Assembly (NCBI GenBank): GCA_031267635.1 | Contig: JAIRYX010000191.1 | Location: forward strand, 1 to 13,921 | Direction of reading: 5' to 3' | DNA: 13,921 nt | Source: Planctomycetaceae bacterium | GTDB taxonomy: Bacteria; Planctomycetota; Planctomycetia; Pirellulales; Thermoguttaceae | Part shown: positions 1 to 7,076 of the stretch, one piece after another | Layout: each line of letters starts with the position of its first letter | Position numbering within the stretch: the stretch's first letter is position 1 | Notes under the pieces: model-generated | Told to the model about the DNA's origin: nothing | Databases searched by the model: none | Seen by the model: only the letters and a program-made list of their open reading frames with translations | Program-made: the position numbers and the translations under genes

Positions 1-428
1 GGGACGTGGATGCATTGTGAGTATTTGACCAAAATTGCAAGGTTTGTAATAAAAAACACGGATAAACAGCAAATAACGTTGCAAATTATAACACACATTG
101 GGAGAAGGGCAAGACGTTAGTATAGTATTAAAGATGTTTTTTCAGACATGACTAACTACTACGAAATCACGCAATTTCACTTGATATTTTTCAACGTAAA
201 ATACCTATAAATTTGACATTTTTCATATCAAAAGAAATTGAGGAACTTTGTACTACTCAGTTGACCAGTGCGAATTTATTTGGCGGGCAACTGACGCCAT
301 AGCTTTCTATTGCGGTTTCAAATATTGTCTCCCAAAAACGAATCGCATGTGTGGCTATTGTTGTCAATTGACGCTTTGTTGTTGCTCGGACATGACCTGT
401 AGGGAACTTTCCAAAAGCTCCTCATGTC
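1..428. other. Non-coding region downstream of the helicase gene
   Basis: AT-rich stretch between the window edge and the stop codon of the helicase gene. I see no convincing gene. The only recognisable structure is at about 251-303, which resembles the 54-nt end unit of the foldback elements near 11.4-12.2 kb (shared core CAGTGCG-A-TTTATTTGGC). No clear intrinsic terminator follows the helicase stop. A plus-strand open frame starting near 248 overlaps the helicase 3' end and has no protein-like features. Confidence 0.5.
251..303 (+). repeat. Solitary, diverged copy of the 54-nt foldback-element end unit
   Basis: The segment starts TACTACTCAG and contains CAGTGCGAATTTATTTGGC. It matches the unit at 11666-11719, which starts TAACTATTCAG and contains CAGTGCGGATTTATTTGGC. 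A CAGTTG/CAACTG inverted repeat (259-264 with 287-292) keeps the palindromic character of the unit. No second element end is visible within the window, so this is either a decayed remnant or part of an element whose other end I cannot align. Confidence 0.4.
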
Positions 429-2864
429 TCATTGGTCTTCTCTCATCTCTTTTTGCGATTGTTGACGCTGCTGTAATTGTTGTTGAAGTTCGGCGGCGGT
501 GGTCAGGTGGAATTTCATTTCGGCTTTCGGTTTTTGTTTTGATTCCTTTTTACTGCGGATAGCGTCTGGAACGATACGTTTTATACGTACACCGGACTCT
601 GGCTTTGGTTTCTTTTTGCGGCGGCGGACGCCGTTTCTGTATTTATCGTCCCATTCTAACGTTACGTCGTCATCTGTTGTTTCATCCGCCGTTTCATTTC
701 CTTCTTCCAATGTCTTCGTTTTTTCAAGCTCGTCAATCACGTTGATTGTCGGCAATTCTTCATATTGTTCGTCGATATACGTTTCGTCCGGCGTTTCATC
801 CGCCGTATCGGGCAATTCCGAATCGTTACAATTCGGATCGCTACAACTCGGATCGACGTGAAGAGAAATTCCGTCCGCATCCGGCACTCCATATTTCGCA
901 AGTTCCTGCATCGCCCGTTCATCGGGAATTTCCGCCGGAGATTCGCACCGCAGTATTTCATTTTGCGGCAGTTCAAATAAAAAACGGCTCAAAATGCTGG
1001 CATTATACGATCCGCGAAATTCTCGATATTGCGTCCGGCTGATACGCAACTCTTGTTCCGCGCGGGTCATGCCGACAAAAAACAAACGCCGCTCTTCTTC
1101 CAATTGCATCGGATCATTGGACGACCGTTCATGCGGCAACATCCCTTCCTCCGCCGCCACAAGATAAACGACCGGAAATTCCAAACCTTTCGCGGCATGA
1201 AGCGTCATCAAGGAAACGCGGTCGGAATCGTCGTCCCAAGCGTCAACGTCGCTTGCCAGCGCAACTTGCTCAAGAAACGTTTCAAGAGAATTTTCGTCTT
1301 GAAATTGCCGATCAAATTCTTTGGCTTCGGAGCGTAATTCTTCAATGTTCGCCAAACGCTGTTGAGCTTCTTCATTGTCAGAATTGGCAAATTGCGCGTC
1401 GTATTGCGTTTCGCTCAAAATTGCTGAAATCAGCGTTTCGATTTTTCCATCGTCAATCCGACCGAGATAATCGAACAATTTCACGAAATCAATGACCGCT
1501 TGTCGGACTTTCGCCGACAATTGCGGAATTCGGTTCGCGTCCCGCGCCGCGTCGAGATGCGAAACGCCGATTTGAAACGCATGTTTTCCAATCCGTTCCA
1601 GCGTCGCTTGACCGATACCGCGCCGCGGTTCGTTGACAATCCGCAAAAAAGCGACCGTGTCGTTTCGGTTGTACAACAACTGCAAATACGCGACAATGTC
1701 TTTGATTTCCTTACGATTGAAAAACTCCAATCCGCGTACCAACTGAAACGGAACGCTGTAGCGCCGCAACGCATGTTCAAGATTACGGGAAACCGCGTTC
1801 ATTCGATAGAATACGGCGTAATCTTTTGGTCGACGTTTTCCGGCGGTAACTTCGCGGGCGATTTCTTTCGCGATATGTTCCGCTTCTTCCTGTTGATTGA
1901 AACACCGCACCACCCGCACCGGCACGCCTTCAGGATTTTCCGTGAAAAGCTCTTTCTTTTTTCGCTGCACATTACATTTAATCAATTCCGACGCGGCTCG
2001 CAAAATTCGTTTCGTACTTCGATAATTTTGTTCTAACCGAATCATCCGCACGTCTTCAAAATCTTTCTCGAAATCCAAAATGTTACGGATGTTTGCCCCA
2101 CGCCAGCCGTAAATGGATTGGTCGGGATCGCCCGTTACCGCAAGATTCCGATAGTTGACAGACAATGCACTCGCAATTGCGTATTGAGCGAGATTCGTGT
2201 CTTGATACTCGTCGACAAGAATATAGCGAAAACGGTCGTCGAGCGCTTCGCGGACTTCGGGATGCGTCCGTAGCATGACGGCGATATGCAGCAAAAGATC
2301 GTCGAAATCGACCGCATTAGCACGTTTCAGCGCGTCTTGATACGCCGGATAAACATCTTCGACAACGCTGCCAAGAATACTTCCCTGACGCGCGGTATAT
2401 TGCGACGGAAGTGTCAAGCTATTCTTTGCCCAACTCACCGCAGATGCAATTTGTCCCAAATTAATTCCGGGAGGAAGCGGCGTTTGTCCCAAAACTGAGT
2501 CGAGAAGTTTTTTGCTTTCGTCGGCGTCATAAATTGAATAATGCGGATCAAGACCGGCAAATTGTGCGTATTGCCGGAGTGTCCGGCTGCAAAATTTGTG
2601 AAACGTTCCTATCCAAACCGACGAACCGGGCGCGAGCGAGCCGAGGCGTTGTTTCATTTCGTCCGCCGCTTTATTAGTGAACGTCAACGCCAAAATTTGT
2701 CCGCCACGAACGCCGTTCCGCAACAACCATGCAATCCGATGCGTCACAACCCGCGTTTTCCCGCTTCCCGGACCCGCTAAAACAAGTAGCGGGCCGTCAA
2801 TATGCTGCACCGCTTCCTGCTGCGGCGGATTTAAACCGTCAAGTAAATCAAATGTATGAGACAT
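429..2864 (-). CDS. UvrD/PcrA-type superfamily 1A DNA helicase
   Basis: ATP-dependent 3'-5' DNA helicase of the UvrD/PcrA/Rep family, acting in the cytoplasm in repair, replication restart or removal of recombination filaments. Visible motifs: Q motif LNPPQQEAV (11-19), Walker A GPGSGKT (31-37), motif Ia TFTNKAADEM (61-70), Walker B VDEYQDTN (217-224), motif III GDPDQSIYGWRGA (245-257), motif IV RLEQNYRST (276-284), motif V TLHAAKGLEFPVVYL (554-568), motif VI RRLFFVGMTRAEQEL (592-606), and the PcrA-like SRFLFELP (626-633). At 811 aa it is longer than typical UvrD/PcrA proteins (about 720-750). The excess is a low-complexity tail: acidic (about 670-740), basic RRRKKKPKP-type (about 747-783), then Gln-rich (about 794-804). 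The start is ATG with no Shine-Dalgarno. It is the last gene of a same-strand group, 84 nt after the CPBP gene. The choice among pcrA, uvrD and rep is not resolved. Confidence 0.95.
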   Translation of the reverse strand: MSHTFDLLDGLNPPQQEAVQHIDGPLLVLAGPGSGKTRVVTHRIAWLLRNGVRGGQILALTFTNKAADEMKQRLGSLAPGSSVWIGTFHKFCSRTLRQYAQFAGLDPHYSIYDADESKKLLDSVLGQTPLPPGINLGQIASAVSWAKNSLTLPSQYTARQGSILGSVVEDVYPAYQDALKRANAVDFDDLLLHIAVMLRTHPEVREALDDRFRYILVDEYQDTNLAQYAIASALSVNYRNLAVTGDPDQSIYGWRGANIRNILDFEKDFEDVRMIRLEQNYRSTKRILRAASELIKCNVQRKKKELFTENPEGVPVRVVRCFNQQEEAEHIAKEIAREVTAGKRRPKDYAVFYRMNAVSRNLEHALRRYSVPFQLVRGLEFFNRKEIKDIVAYLQLLYNRNDTVAFLRIVNEPRRGIGQATLERIGKHAFQIGVSHLDAARDANRIPQLSAKVRQAVIDFVKLFDYLGRIDDGKIETLISAILSETQYDAQFANSDNEEAQQRLANIEELRSEAKEFDRQFQDENSLETFLEQVALASDVDAWDDDSDRVSLMTLHAAKGLEFPVVYLVAAEEGMLPHERSSNDPMQLEEERRLFFVGMTRAEQELRISRTQYREFRGSYNASILSRFLFELPQNEILRCESPAEIPDERAMQELAKYGVPDADGISLHVDPSCSDPNCNDSELPDTADETPDETYIDEQYEELPTINVIDELEKTKTLEEGNETADETTDDDVTLEWDDKYRNGVRRRKKKPKPESGVRIKRIVPDAIRSKKESKQKPKAEMKFHLTTAAELQQQLQQRQQSQKEMREDQ

Positions 2865-2948
2865 GAAAAAAAAATGGAAATTCGTTGAACAAAGGGCATG
2901 TTGTGGGATTTGGGGCAGGGAACTTGAAACTCAAAACCGTTTCAGTTA

Positions 2949-3611
2949 CTACAACGCTTCTTTTTTCATTTTCATCAATCTCGGGAAATAGAGAAAAATG
3001 CAGAAATCGTAAAATGCGTGAACGATAACAGGAATTGTCAAGTTGTTTGTCTGGACAAAAAGCCAGCCCAAATACACTCCGGTTAGAATACAAACGACCA
3101 CATAGAATTTGCTGATTGGATGTGCAAGTCCAAAAAATAACGCTGTAACCAGTATACCGACTATCGTGCCGCGCAACTCGCCACCGATCCATCGCGTGAT
3201 GAGCGTTTGCAATATACCGCGAAAAAAGAGTTCTTCGCCAACTCCGGCGAGAACGGAAATCAACAACAACTGCAACACCGAACAATGGCGGATAAAATCA
3301 CGGTAAAATGTCGCCATGTATTTTCGGATAAACGTGACCGACCGCCAAGGAAGACGATAAATCAACAAGCAAAACGCCACCATCGGCAAAACAGCAAATG
3401 TGCTGCGAATGCAATCCAGTAATTCAAATGAAAACTTTTCTCGCAACGGAACACGCAAAAAATAACCGAGTATCAACGCGAAAACCGCCAATCCGCCTTC
3501 AATTTGTATCGCTCCCACAGTCATCATCATAGCGGGAGAAAACAACATCTTGCGGGATTCCGGCGGCTGTTTTTCCGAAGGATCGGATTGATTTGAAAGA
3601 TTTTCCAGCAT
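2949..3611 (-). CDS. CPBP-family intramembrane glutamic endopeptidase
   Basis: Predicted polytopic membrane protein of the CPBP (CAAX protease and bacteriocin-processing, Abi/Rce1) family. The three family motifs are present: EELFFRG (E126, E127, R131), FFGLAH (H164) and HAFYDF (H198, D202). Hydrophobic segments lie at about 40-55, 72-86, 112-124, 148-163, 168-187 and 192-208. The frame is open to a TTG at 3665, but I choose the ATG at 3611: the upstream extension has only the TTG, while the ATG is preceded by AGG eight bases away (CAGGTTATGCC-ATG). This gives 220 aa, normal for the family. The substrate is unknown; bacterial members act in peptide processing, prenyl-protein cleavage or bacteriocin immunity. 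It lies 88 nt after the PepSY gene and 84 nt before the helicase gene, so co-transcription is possible but unproven. Confidence 0.88.
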   Translation of the reverse strand: MLENLSNQSDPSEKQPPESRKMLFSPAMMMTVGAIQIEGGLAVFALILGYFLRVPLREKFSFELLDCIRSTFAVLPMVAFCLLIYRLPWRSVTFIRKYMATFYRDFIRHCSVLQLLLISVLAGVGEELFFRGILQTLITRWIGGELRGTIVGILVTALFFGLAHPISKFYVVVCILTGVYLGWLFVQTNNLTIPVIVHAFYDFCIFLYFPRLMKMKKEAL

Positions 3612-3699
3612 GGCATAACCTGATAAGAATAGTTCATTTACTGTTCGTGAATAATTATAACCCAAACTTTAGGAAATGCCAGAGTACCGAACAATAGCT

Positions 3700-5427
3700 T
3701 TACTTTTCCGTAGCTTTCAATGTTTTTTCCTTTGGATTCGCGTTTTCGGTTTTTCGACTATTACGCCATTTATTATATCGTGCGCGGAGCTTTTTAATCC
3801 AGAGCACAACGCCGGTTGCCGGAAAACTTGTCGCAAATAAGCATGCGATGAAAAATACGATTTTTGACGATGTGCCGGTAATCCCACCGAAATGCAACGA
3901 CCGAACCGACAACGCAATTTGAGAACCTATCGGTTTATCAGTAAAACGTTCTACTTCGACGGTTTTTCCGTAATGCTTTGTCGGAATAACTGTTCCGCGA
4001 AATCTATCCCATAATGTTTTATCTTTGACGGATAAGGCAAAAAAGCCGACTCGTCCTTTTTGCATAGTCATAGGGGATTCTCTATCGTTTGGAATGGCAA
4101 TCGCAATTTCGCCGGGACCTGGGATGAGAGTATTCAGATGTTGTACCATTTCCTCAATGGGAAGCGGTTTTGCGTTTTCATCAATCGGGTCGATTTTTTC
4201 GGTACGTTGTGCCGGTTGCCGATTAAGTACTTGCTCGCCAAGAATATAACTGGCGGCATTCCTATACCAACCGAATGACCAGCAAAGCCCCGTCAACGCA
4301 AGAATCAAAGTCGGAATCAACAGATAAAACCCCGCCGTATTATGAATATCATAAGTAAACGCCCAGCCGCCTTTGCGTAACCGTATGATGAAACCGGGTT
4401 TCCACGCTCTCCATTTGGCAAAGCTTTTCCAAGTTCGCGGCAACCAAAGAACAAGCCCGCTCAACGTTACCACAACAAATATAATTGTCGCCACGCCGAC
4501 AATCAGACCTCCCAGCGAACTCCGAGGTCCCATACTTTCGATACGATATGAAATCCAGAGATTACGGTGAAATTGCTGCATCGACATAAAAAAACGGTTG
4601 AAATTAGCGCCATCACCGGGTTTTGCAACGACGTCGCCAGTGTAAGGATTGACGTACCAGCCCTGCCCGCGTCCACCGCCGGGACCGCCGCCACCAGGAC
4701 CACCGGCTCTTCCTCCCTGATTCCCTCCAGGACCACCAGGAGCGCCAGAACCACGTTGAGCAAAACCGCCTTCAGGTCGAGTTCCGCGTTCGCTGCTGGA
4801 GTCGCCTTCGCCGCGTTGTCTGCGTTCTCCGACATTGCCTTCAGGTCGAGTTCCGCGTTCACTGCCGGTGCCGCCTTCGCCGCGTTGTCTGCGTTCTCCG
4901 GCATTGCCTTCAGGTCGAGTTCCACGTTCGCTACCGGTACCGCCTTCGCCACGTTGTCTGCGTTCCCCGACATTGCCTTCAGGTCGAGTTCCGCGTTCGC
5001 TGCCGGAATCGCCGCCTTCGCCACGTTGTCTGCGTTCCCCGGCATTGCCTTCAGGTCGGGGGCTACCTTCGCCGCCGGGACCACCGGCGCCGCGCTCGCC
5101 GAAACCGCCGCGTTCCCCTTCGGCAAAAGGACGTGAAAGCGAGACAACAATCGTACGATTGGATTTTTCGGGAATAGTGAGTGAAGTTACTTTCATTCCG
5201 GGATTTTGGGATTCGACTTTGGCGATGAGTTCATCCATTGCCATTCGTTGCCCGTTGGCGGGAACACTCACATAATGTTTGCCCGGATCAATGAACCGGT
5301 TGATTTCTTCGCGGAACACAAGTAATGCACCGCTCAGGCAGACGAGGAAAACAATTATCCCGCTGACGACTCCAAGCCACAGGTGAATTTCGTAAAAGAC
5401 ACGCCGAATTGTTTGAAATTTTATCAT
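3700..5427 (-). CDS. PepSY-associated TM-helix (PiuB-like) membrane protein with Arg/Gly/Glu-rich tandem repeat insertion
   Basis: Inner-membrane protein of the PepSY-TM family, whose members are linked to iron-siderophore utilisation and ferric reduction. TM1 is at about 15-37 (HLWLGVVSGIIVFLVCLSGALLVFREEI), followed by a periplasmic PepSY-like region (about 50-100 and 257-270, WYVNPYTGDVV). Further TM segments are at about 305-330, 362-385 and 522-545. Candidate haem- or metal-ligating histidines occur in HLWLG (H15), QFHRNLW (H287) and DIHNTAGFY (H362). Residues 101-256 are a Gly/Arg/Glu-rich, probably disordered insertion splitting the PepSY fold, with four 23-24-residue repeats (RPEGNxGERRQRGEG...SERGT). 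The start is ATG, with no clear Shine-Dalgarno. It lies 120 nt downstream of a siderophore-esterase-like gene on the same strand, suggesting a joint role in ferric siderophore processing. The family assignment is firm; the iron role is inferred. Confidence 0.88.
   Translation of the reverse strand: MIKFQTIRRVFYEIHLWLGVVSGIIVFLVCLSGALLVFREEINRFIDPGKHYVSVPANGQRMAMDELIAKVESQNPGMKVTSLTIPEKSNRTIVVSLSRPFAEGERGGFGERGAGGPGGEGSPRPEGNAGERRQRGEGGDSGSERGTRPEGNVGERRQRGEGGTGSERGTRPEGNAGERRQRGEGGTGSERGTRPEGNVGERRQRGEGDSSSERGTRPEGGFAQRGSGAPGGPGGNQGGRAGGPGGGGPGGGRGQGWYVNPYTGDVVAKPGDGANFNRFFMSMQQFHRNLWISYRIESMGPRSSLGGLIVGVATIIFVVVTLSGLVLWLPRTWKSFAKWRAWKPGFIIRLRKGGWAFTYDIHNTAGFYLLIPTLILALTGLCWSFGWYRNAASYILGEQVLNRQPAQRTEKIDPIDENAKPLPIEEMVQHLNTLIPGPGEIAIAIPNDRESPMTMQKGRVGFFALSVKDKTLWDRFRGTVIPTKHYGKTVEVERFTDKPIGSQIALSVRSLHFGGITGTSSKIVFFIACLFATSFPATGVVLWIKKLRARYNKWRNSRKTENANPKEKTLKATEK
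4780..5058 (-). repeat. In-frame 69/72-bp tandem repeat, four units
   Basis: Four tandem copies inside the PepSY-TM gene encode residues 124-147, 148-170, 171-193 and 194-216. The first unit is 72 bp and the others 69 bp. Each encodes RPEGN(A/V)GERRQRGEG, a short variable Gly/Ser/Thr/Asp spacer, then SERGT. All unit lengths are multiples of three, so copy number can change without breaking the frame. The flanking sequence is also Gly/Arg-rich (about 101-123 and 217-256). It behaves like a coding minisatellite that alters the length of a periplasmic linker. Confidence 0.9.
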
Positions 5428-5547
5428 TTGTTGTTAATTGAAATGTGTAATGTTGAATCCAAGCTGAAATGACTGCAAGATGTAACGCACATCCTGAAGA
5501 GCAAAGATTCGTAATGCTAACGTAGTGATTTGTGCTACGCTAATGAT

Positions 5548-6486
5548 TTACGGCTTTCGACCATTTTGTTGACTATCAAAATTTTCCGTTTGCACACAAA
5601 ACCGGATCGCTGGTTCTATGGACGCCGTAAAAACTTCGCCGTGACCTAAACCGTCAAACGTTTGAAACGCCGAACTTTTTAAAACGTCAACGAGACGATG
5701 CGACATATCACTCGCAGAATTTGGCGGAATCGCACTGTTTTGACGCTGTAAAACTCGCTCGTTATCTCTTTTGCCGTTATTATTTCCAACCGCGATAACA
5801 AGCCGAAGTTCCGTTTCTTTTTCTTTCTCGATAAAAGTTTTTTCCATGTTCAAAATCGTTTCAGTTTCCCGCCACAGCGACGGATCCGCCACAAAATAAT
5901 GTTGAAACATTTTCGAATGTTTGAACAATGTGTTCAATACAAATAACCCGCCGTAAGAATGTCCCCAAATGGTTTGGCGTTTTCGGTCAATAGAAACAAA
6001 CGATTCCACACGCGGTTTGATTTTTTTCTCGATGAATTCGGCGAAAATATCTGCGCCGCCTCCTTTTCGTCCTCGCTCTTTTTCCGCCATTGATTCCGAA
6101 CCGTCAAGCGTGGGCGGAGTATAATCAAACGCTCTGGCGACAACATCGAACCGCAACGGCGTTTCGTAACCAATTGCAACGATTACCGGTAATTCTTTTT
6201 TTGCGATTTCCGAAAACATTCTTTCATTCATCGCAGCAATTGCAGAATTTCCGTCTAATAAATAAATCACAGGAAAACCGGATTCTGGCTTTTGCGTTTT
6301 AGGAATCCCGACCGTTATTTTATAATGCCGCTCGCCGTCTTCCGAATCCATACGAAACGTTTCAAAACGGTAAAATTCCGAACCGGTATCGGCAATCGTT
6401 TTTCCCAACGGCTTCGATAAATCCGGTTGGGCAAATGCCAATGCGGTAAAAAACAAGGAAACAGCGAAAAAAAACAGAAGTTTCAT
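5548..6486 (-). CDS. Secreted alpha/beta-hydrolase, IroE/BesA-like siderophore esterase
   Basis: Predicted exported serine esterase of the family containing IroE, BesA and Fes-type enzymes, which hydrolyse ester bonds of tri-lactone siderophores such as enterobactin to release iron. Residues 1-19 form a signal peptide ending LAFA-Q. The nucleophile elbow is WGHSYGGLFVL (S177), with FVADPSLWRE downstream as in IroE-type proteins. The probable catalytic His is in GLGHGEVF (H282). IroE works with a Ser-His dyad; I cannot place an acid residue confidently here. Length is 312 aa, normal for the family. The start is ATG with no strong Shine-Dalgarno. It is the first gene of a minus-strand group and precedes the PepSY-TM gene by 120 nt, which supports a siderophore-iron role. 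The true substrate could be another ester, since the wider esterase family is broad. Confidence 0.85.
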   Translation of the reverse strand: MKLLFFFAVSLFFTALAFAQPDLSKPLGKTIADTGSEFYRFETFRMDSEDGERHYKITVGIPKTQKPESGFPVIYLLDGNSAIAAMNERMFSEIAKKELPVIVAIGYETPLRFDVVARAFDYTPPTLDGSESMAEKERGRKGGGADIFAEFIEKKIKPRVESFVSIDRKRQTIWGHSYGGLFVLNTLFKHSKMFQHYFVADPSLWRETETILNMEKTFIEKEKETELRLVIAVGNNNGKRDNERVLQRQNSAIPPNSASDMSHRLVDVLKSSAFQTFDGLGHGEVFTASIEPAIRFCVQTENFDSQQNGRKP

Positions 6487-6508
6487 CAGGTTTCAAGTTG
6501 AGGTTGTA

Positions 6509-6815
6509 GGAATCAGGTTTCAGATTCCAGCGTTATAACGTTACTCTGTTTACAATTTTATTGAAAGGTTTTGCTATTACTATTTATTTAAAAGTAACTT
6601 TAGCACAAAATTCCATTTCAACTTGCGCCCTTATGAGAGAGAATAAAAGCACAAGGGTACAAGTTTGTTGTGTCGTTAGTTACTAAAGGAGCTGAAAAAT
6701 AAAGGTAAAAATAGAAAATATTTTCGTTAAAATTATCCATCATAATACGTCTAGTATTTCAATACTCCCGCGTATTGAAAACAAAACGAACGTCTGGAAT
6801 CTGAAACCTGACTCC
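6509..6815. mobile_element. Decayed foldback/MITE-like element with 22-bp terminal inverted repeats
   Basis: The left end (6509-6530) and right end (6794-6815) are inverted repeats matching at 21 of 22 positions; the core is CAGGTTTCAGATTCCAG. The interior resembles the foldback elements at 11.4-12.2 kb. For example, TTAGTTACTAAAGGAGCTGA near 6680 corresponds to GGCTACTAAAGGAAACTTGA near 11610, and both are followed by a run like AATAAAGG or AATAAGGG. The two halves can be aligned as an imperfect inverted repeat. A hairpin (TTTCAATAC/GTATTGAAA, 6757-6780) lies near the right end. It encodes no protein, so if mobile it is non-autonomous. Confidence 0.5.
6757..6780. other. Perfect 9-bp hairpin with 6-nt loop
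   Basis: TTTCAATAC pairs with GTATTGAAA around a TCCCGC loop. It lies inside the decayed foldback element and upstream of the esterase gene. It is not followed by a T tract on the plus strand, so I do not call it a terminator. It may simply be part of the foldback structure. Confidence 0.45.
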
Positions 6816-6938
6816 TTCATTAAAATTTCTTTATGTTAATAAAAAACAAAGGGGAATTAGTCAAAATCATCGTAAAATATAAAGATAAAAACGTGAATCA
6901 AAATACTTTACACTCTACGTTTTATGACCTTTCCCCCC

Positions 6939-7053
6939 GGAATATATTTCCTGCCGAAACATATTCCCGCCCTTATGGCAAGAGCGTTGTTGATGCACGG
7001 TTTGCATAGTTTCTGTCGGCGATTACCGACGCGACCGTTCGGCGAATGGTCGC
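6939..7053. other. GC-rich cluster of hairpins, possible structured RNA
   Basis: Four local inverted repeats occur within 115 nt: a 12-bp stem with 5-nt loop (GGAATATATTTC/GAAACATATTCC, 6939-6967), ATGCA/TGCAT near 6992-7006, GTCGG/CCGAC near 7015-7030, and a 9-bp stem GCGACCGTT/AATGGTCGC (7031-7053). GGCA near 6977 and TGCC just after 7053 could close the last three into a multibranch domain. The block is clearly more GC-rich than its AT-rich left flank. It starts 23 nt past the DUF1559 gene 1 stop on the minus strand, so it would sit in that gene's 3' UTR. It does not match any RNA family I recognise, and its orientation is unknown. Confidence 0.4.
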
Positions 7054-7076
7054 CTGCCTTAATAATTTTCTTTCAA

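Larger units (their letters stand above)
6487..7076. other. Non-coding region between the esterase and DUF1559 gene 1
   Basis: About 590 nt with no supported gene. From left to right it holds a foldback-like element bounded by a 22-bp inverted repeat (6509-6815, listed separately), an AT-rich stretch at about 6816-6930, and a GC-rich cluster of hairpins (6939-7053, listed separately) immediately after the DUF1559 gene 1 stop. A direct repeat TCAGGTTTCA occurs just upstream of the esterase start (near 6485 and 6512). No convincing promoter for the esterase was identified. Confidence 0.5.

Noticed and set aside
499..2036. Several plus-strand frames of 60-178 codons opposite the helicase gene
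   Set aside because: Shadows of a well-supported helicase frame, with no domain-like sequence or start signals.
3612..3665. Longer CPBP protein starting at a TTG at 3665
   Set aside because: The ATG at 3611 has an AGG ribosome-binding element and gives a normal family length; the extension adds no recognisable sequence.
4567..5275. Long plus-strand open frames antisense to the PepSY-TM gene, with repetitive Ala/Ser/Phe or Pro/Ser/Arg products
   Set aside because: They lie opposite the 69-bp repeats and stay open in several frames only because the repeat length is a multiple of three. The minus-strand product has clear PepSY-TM features.
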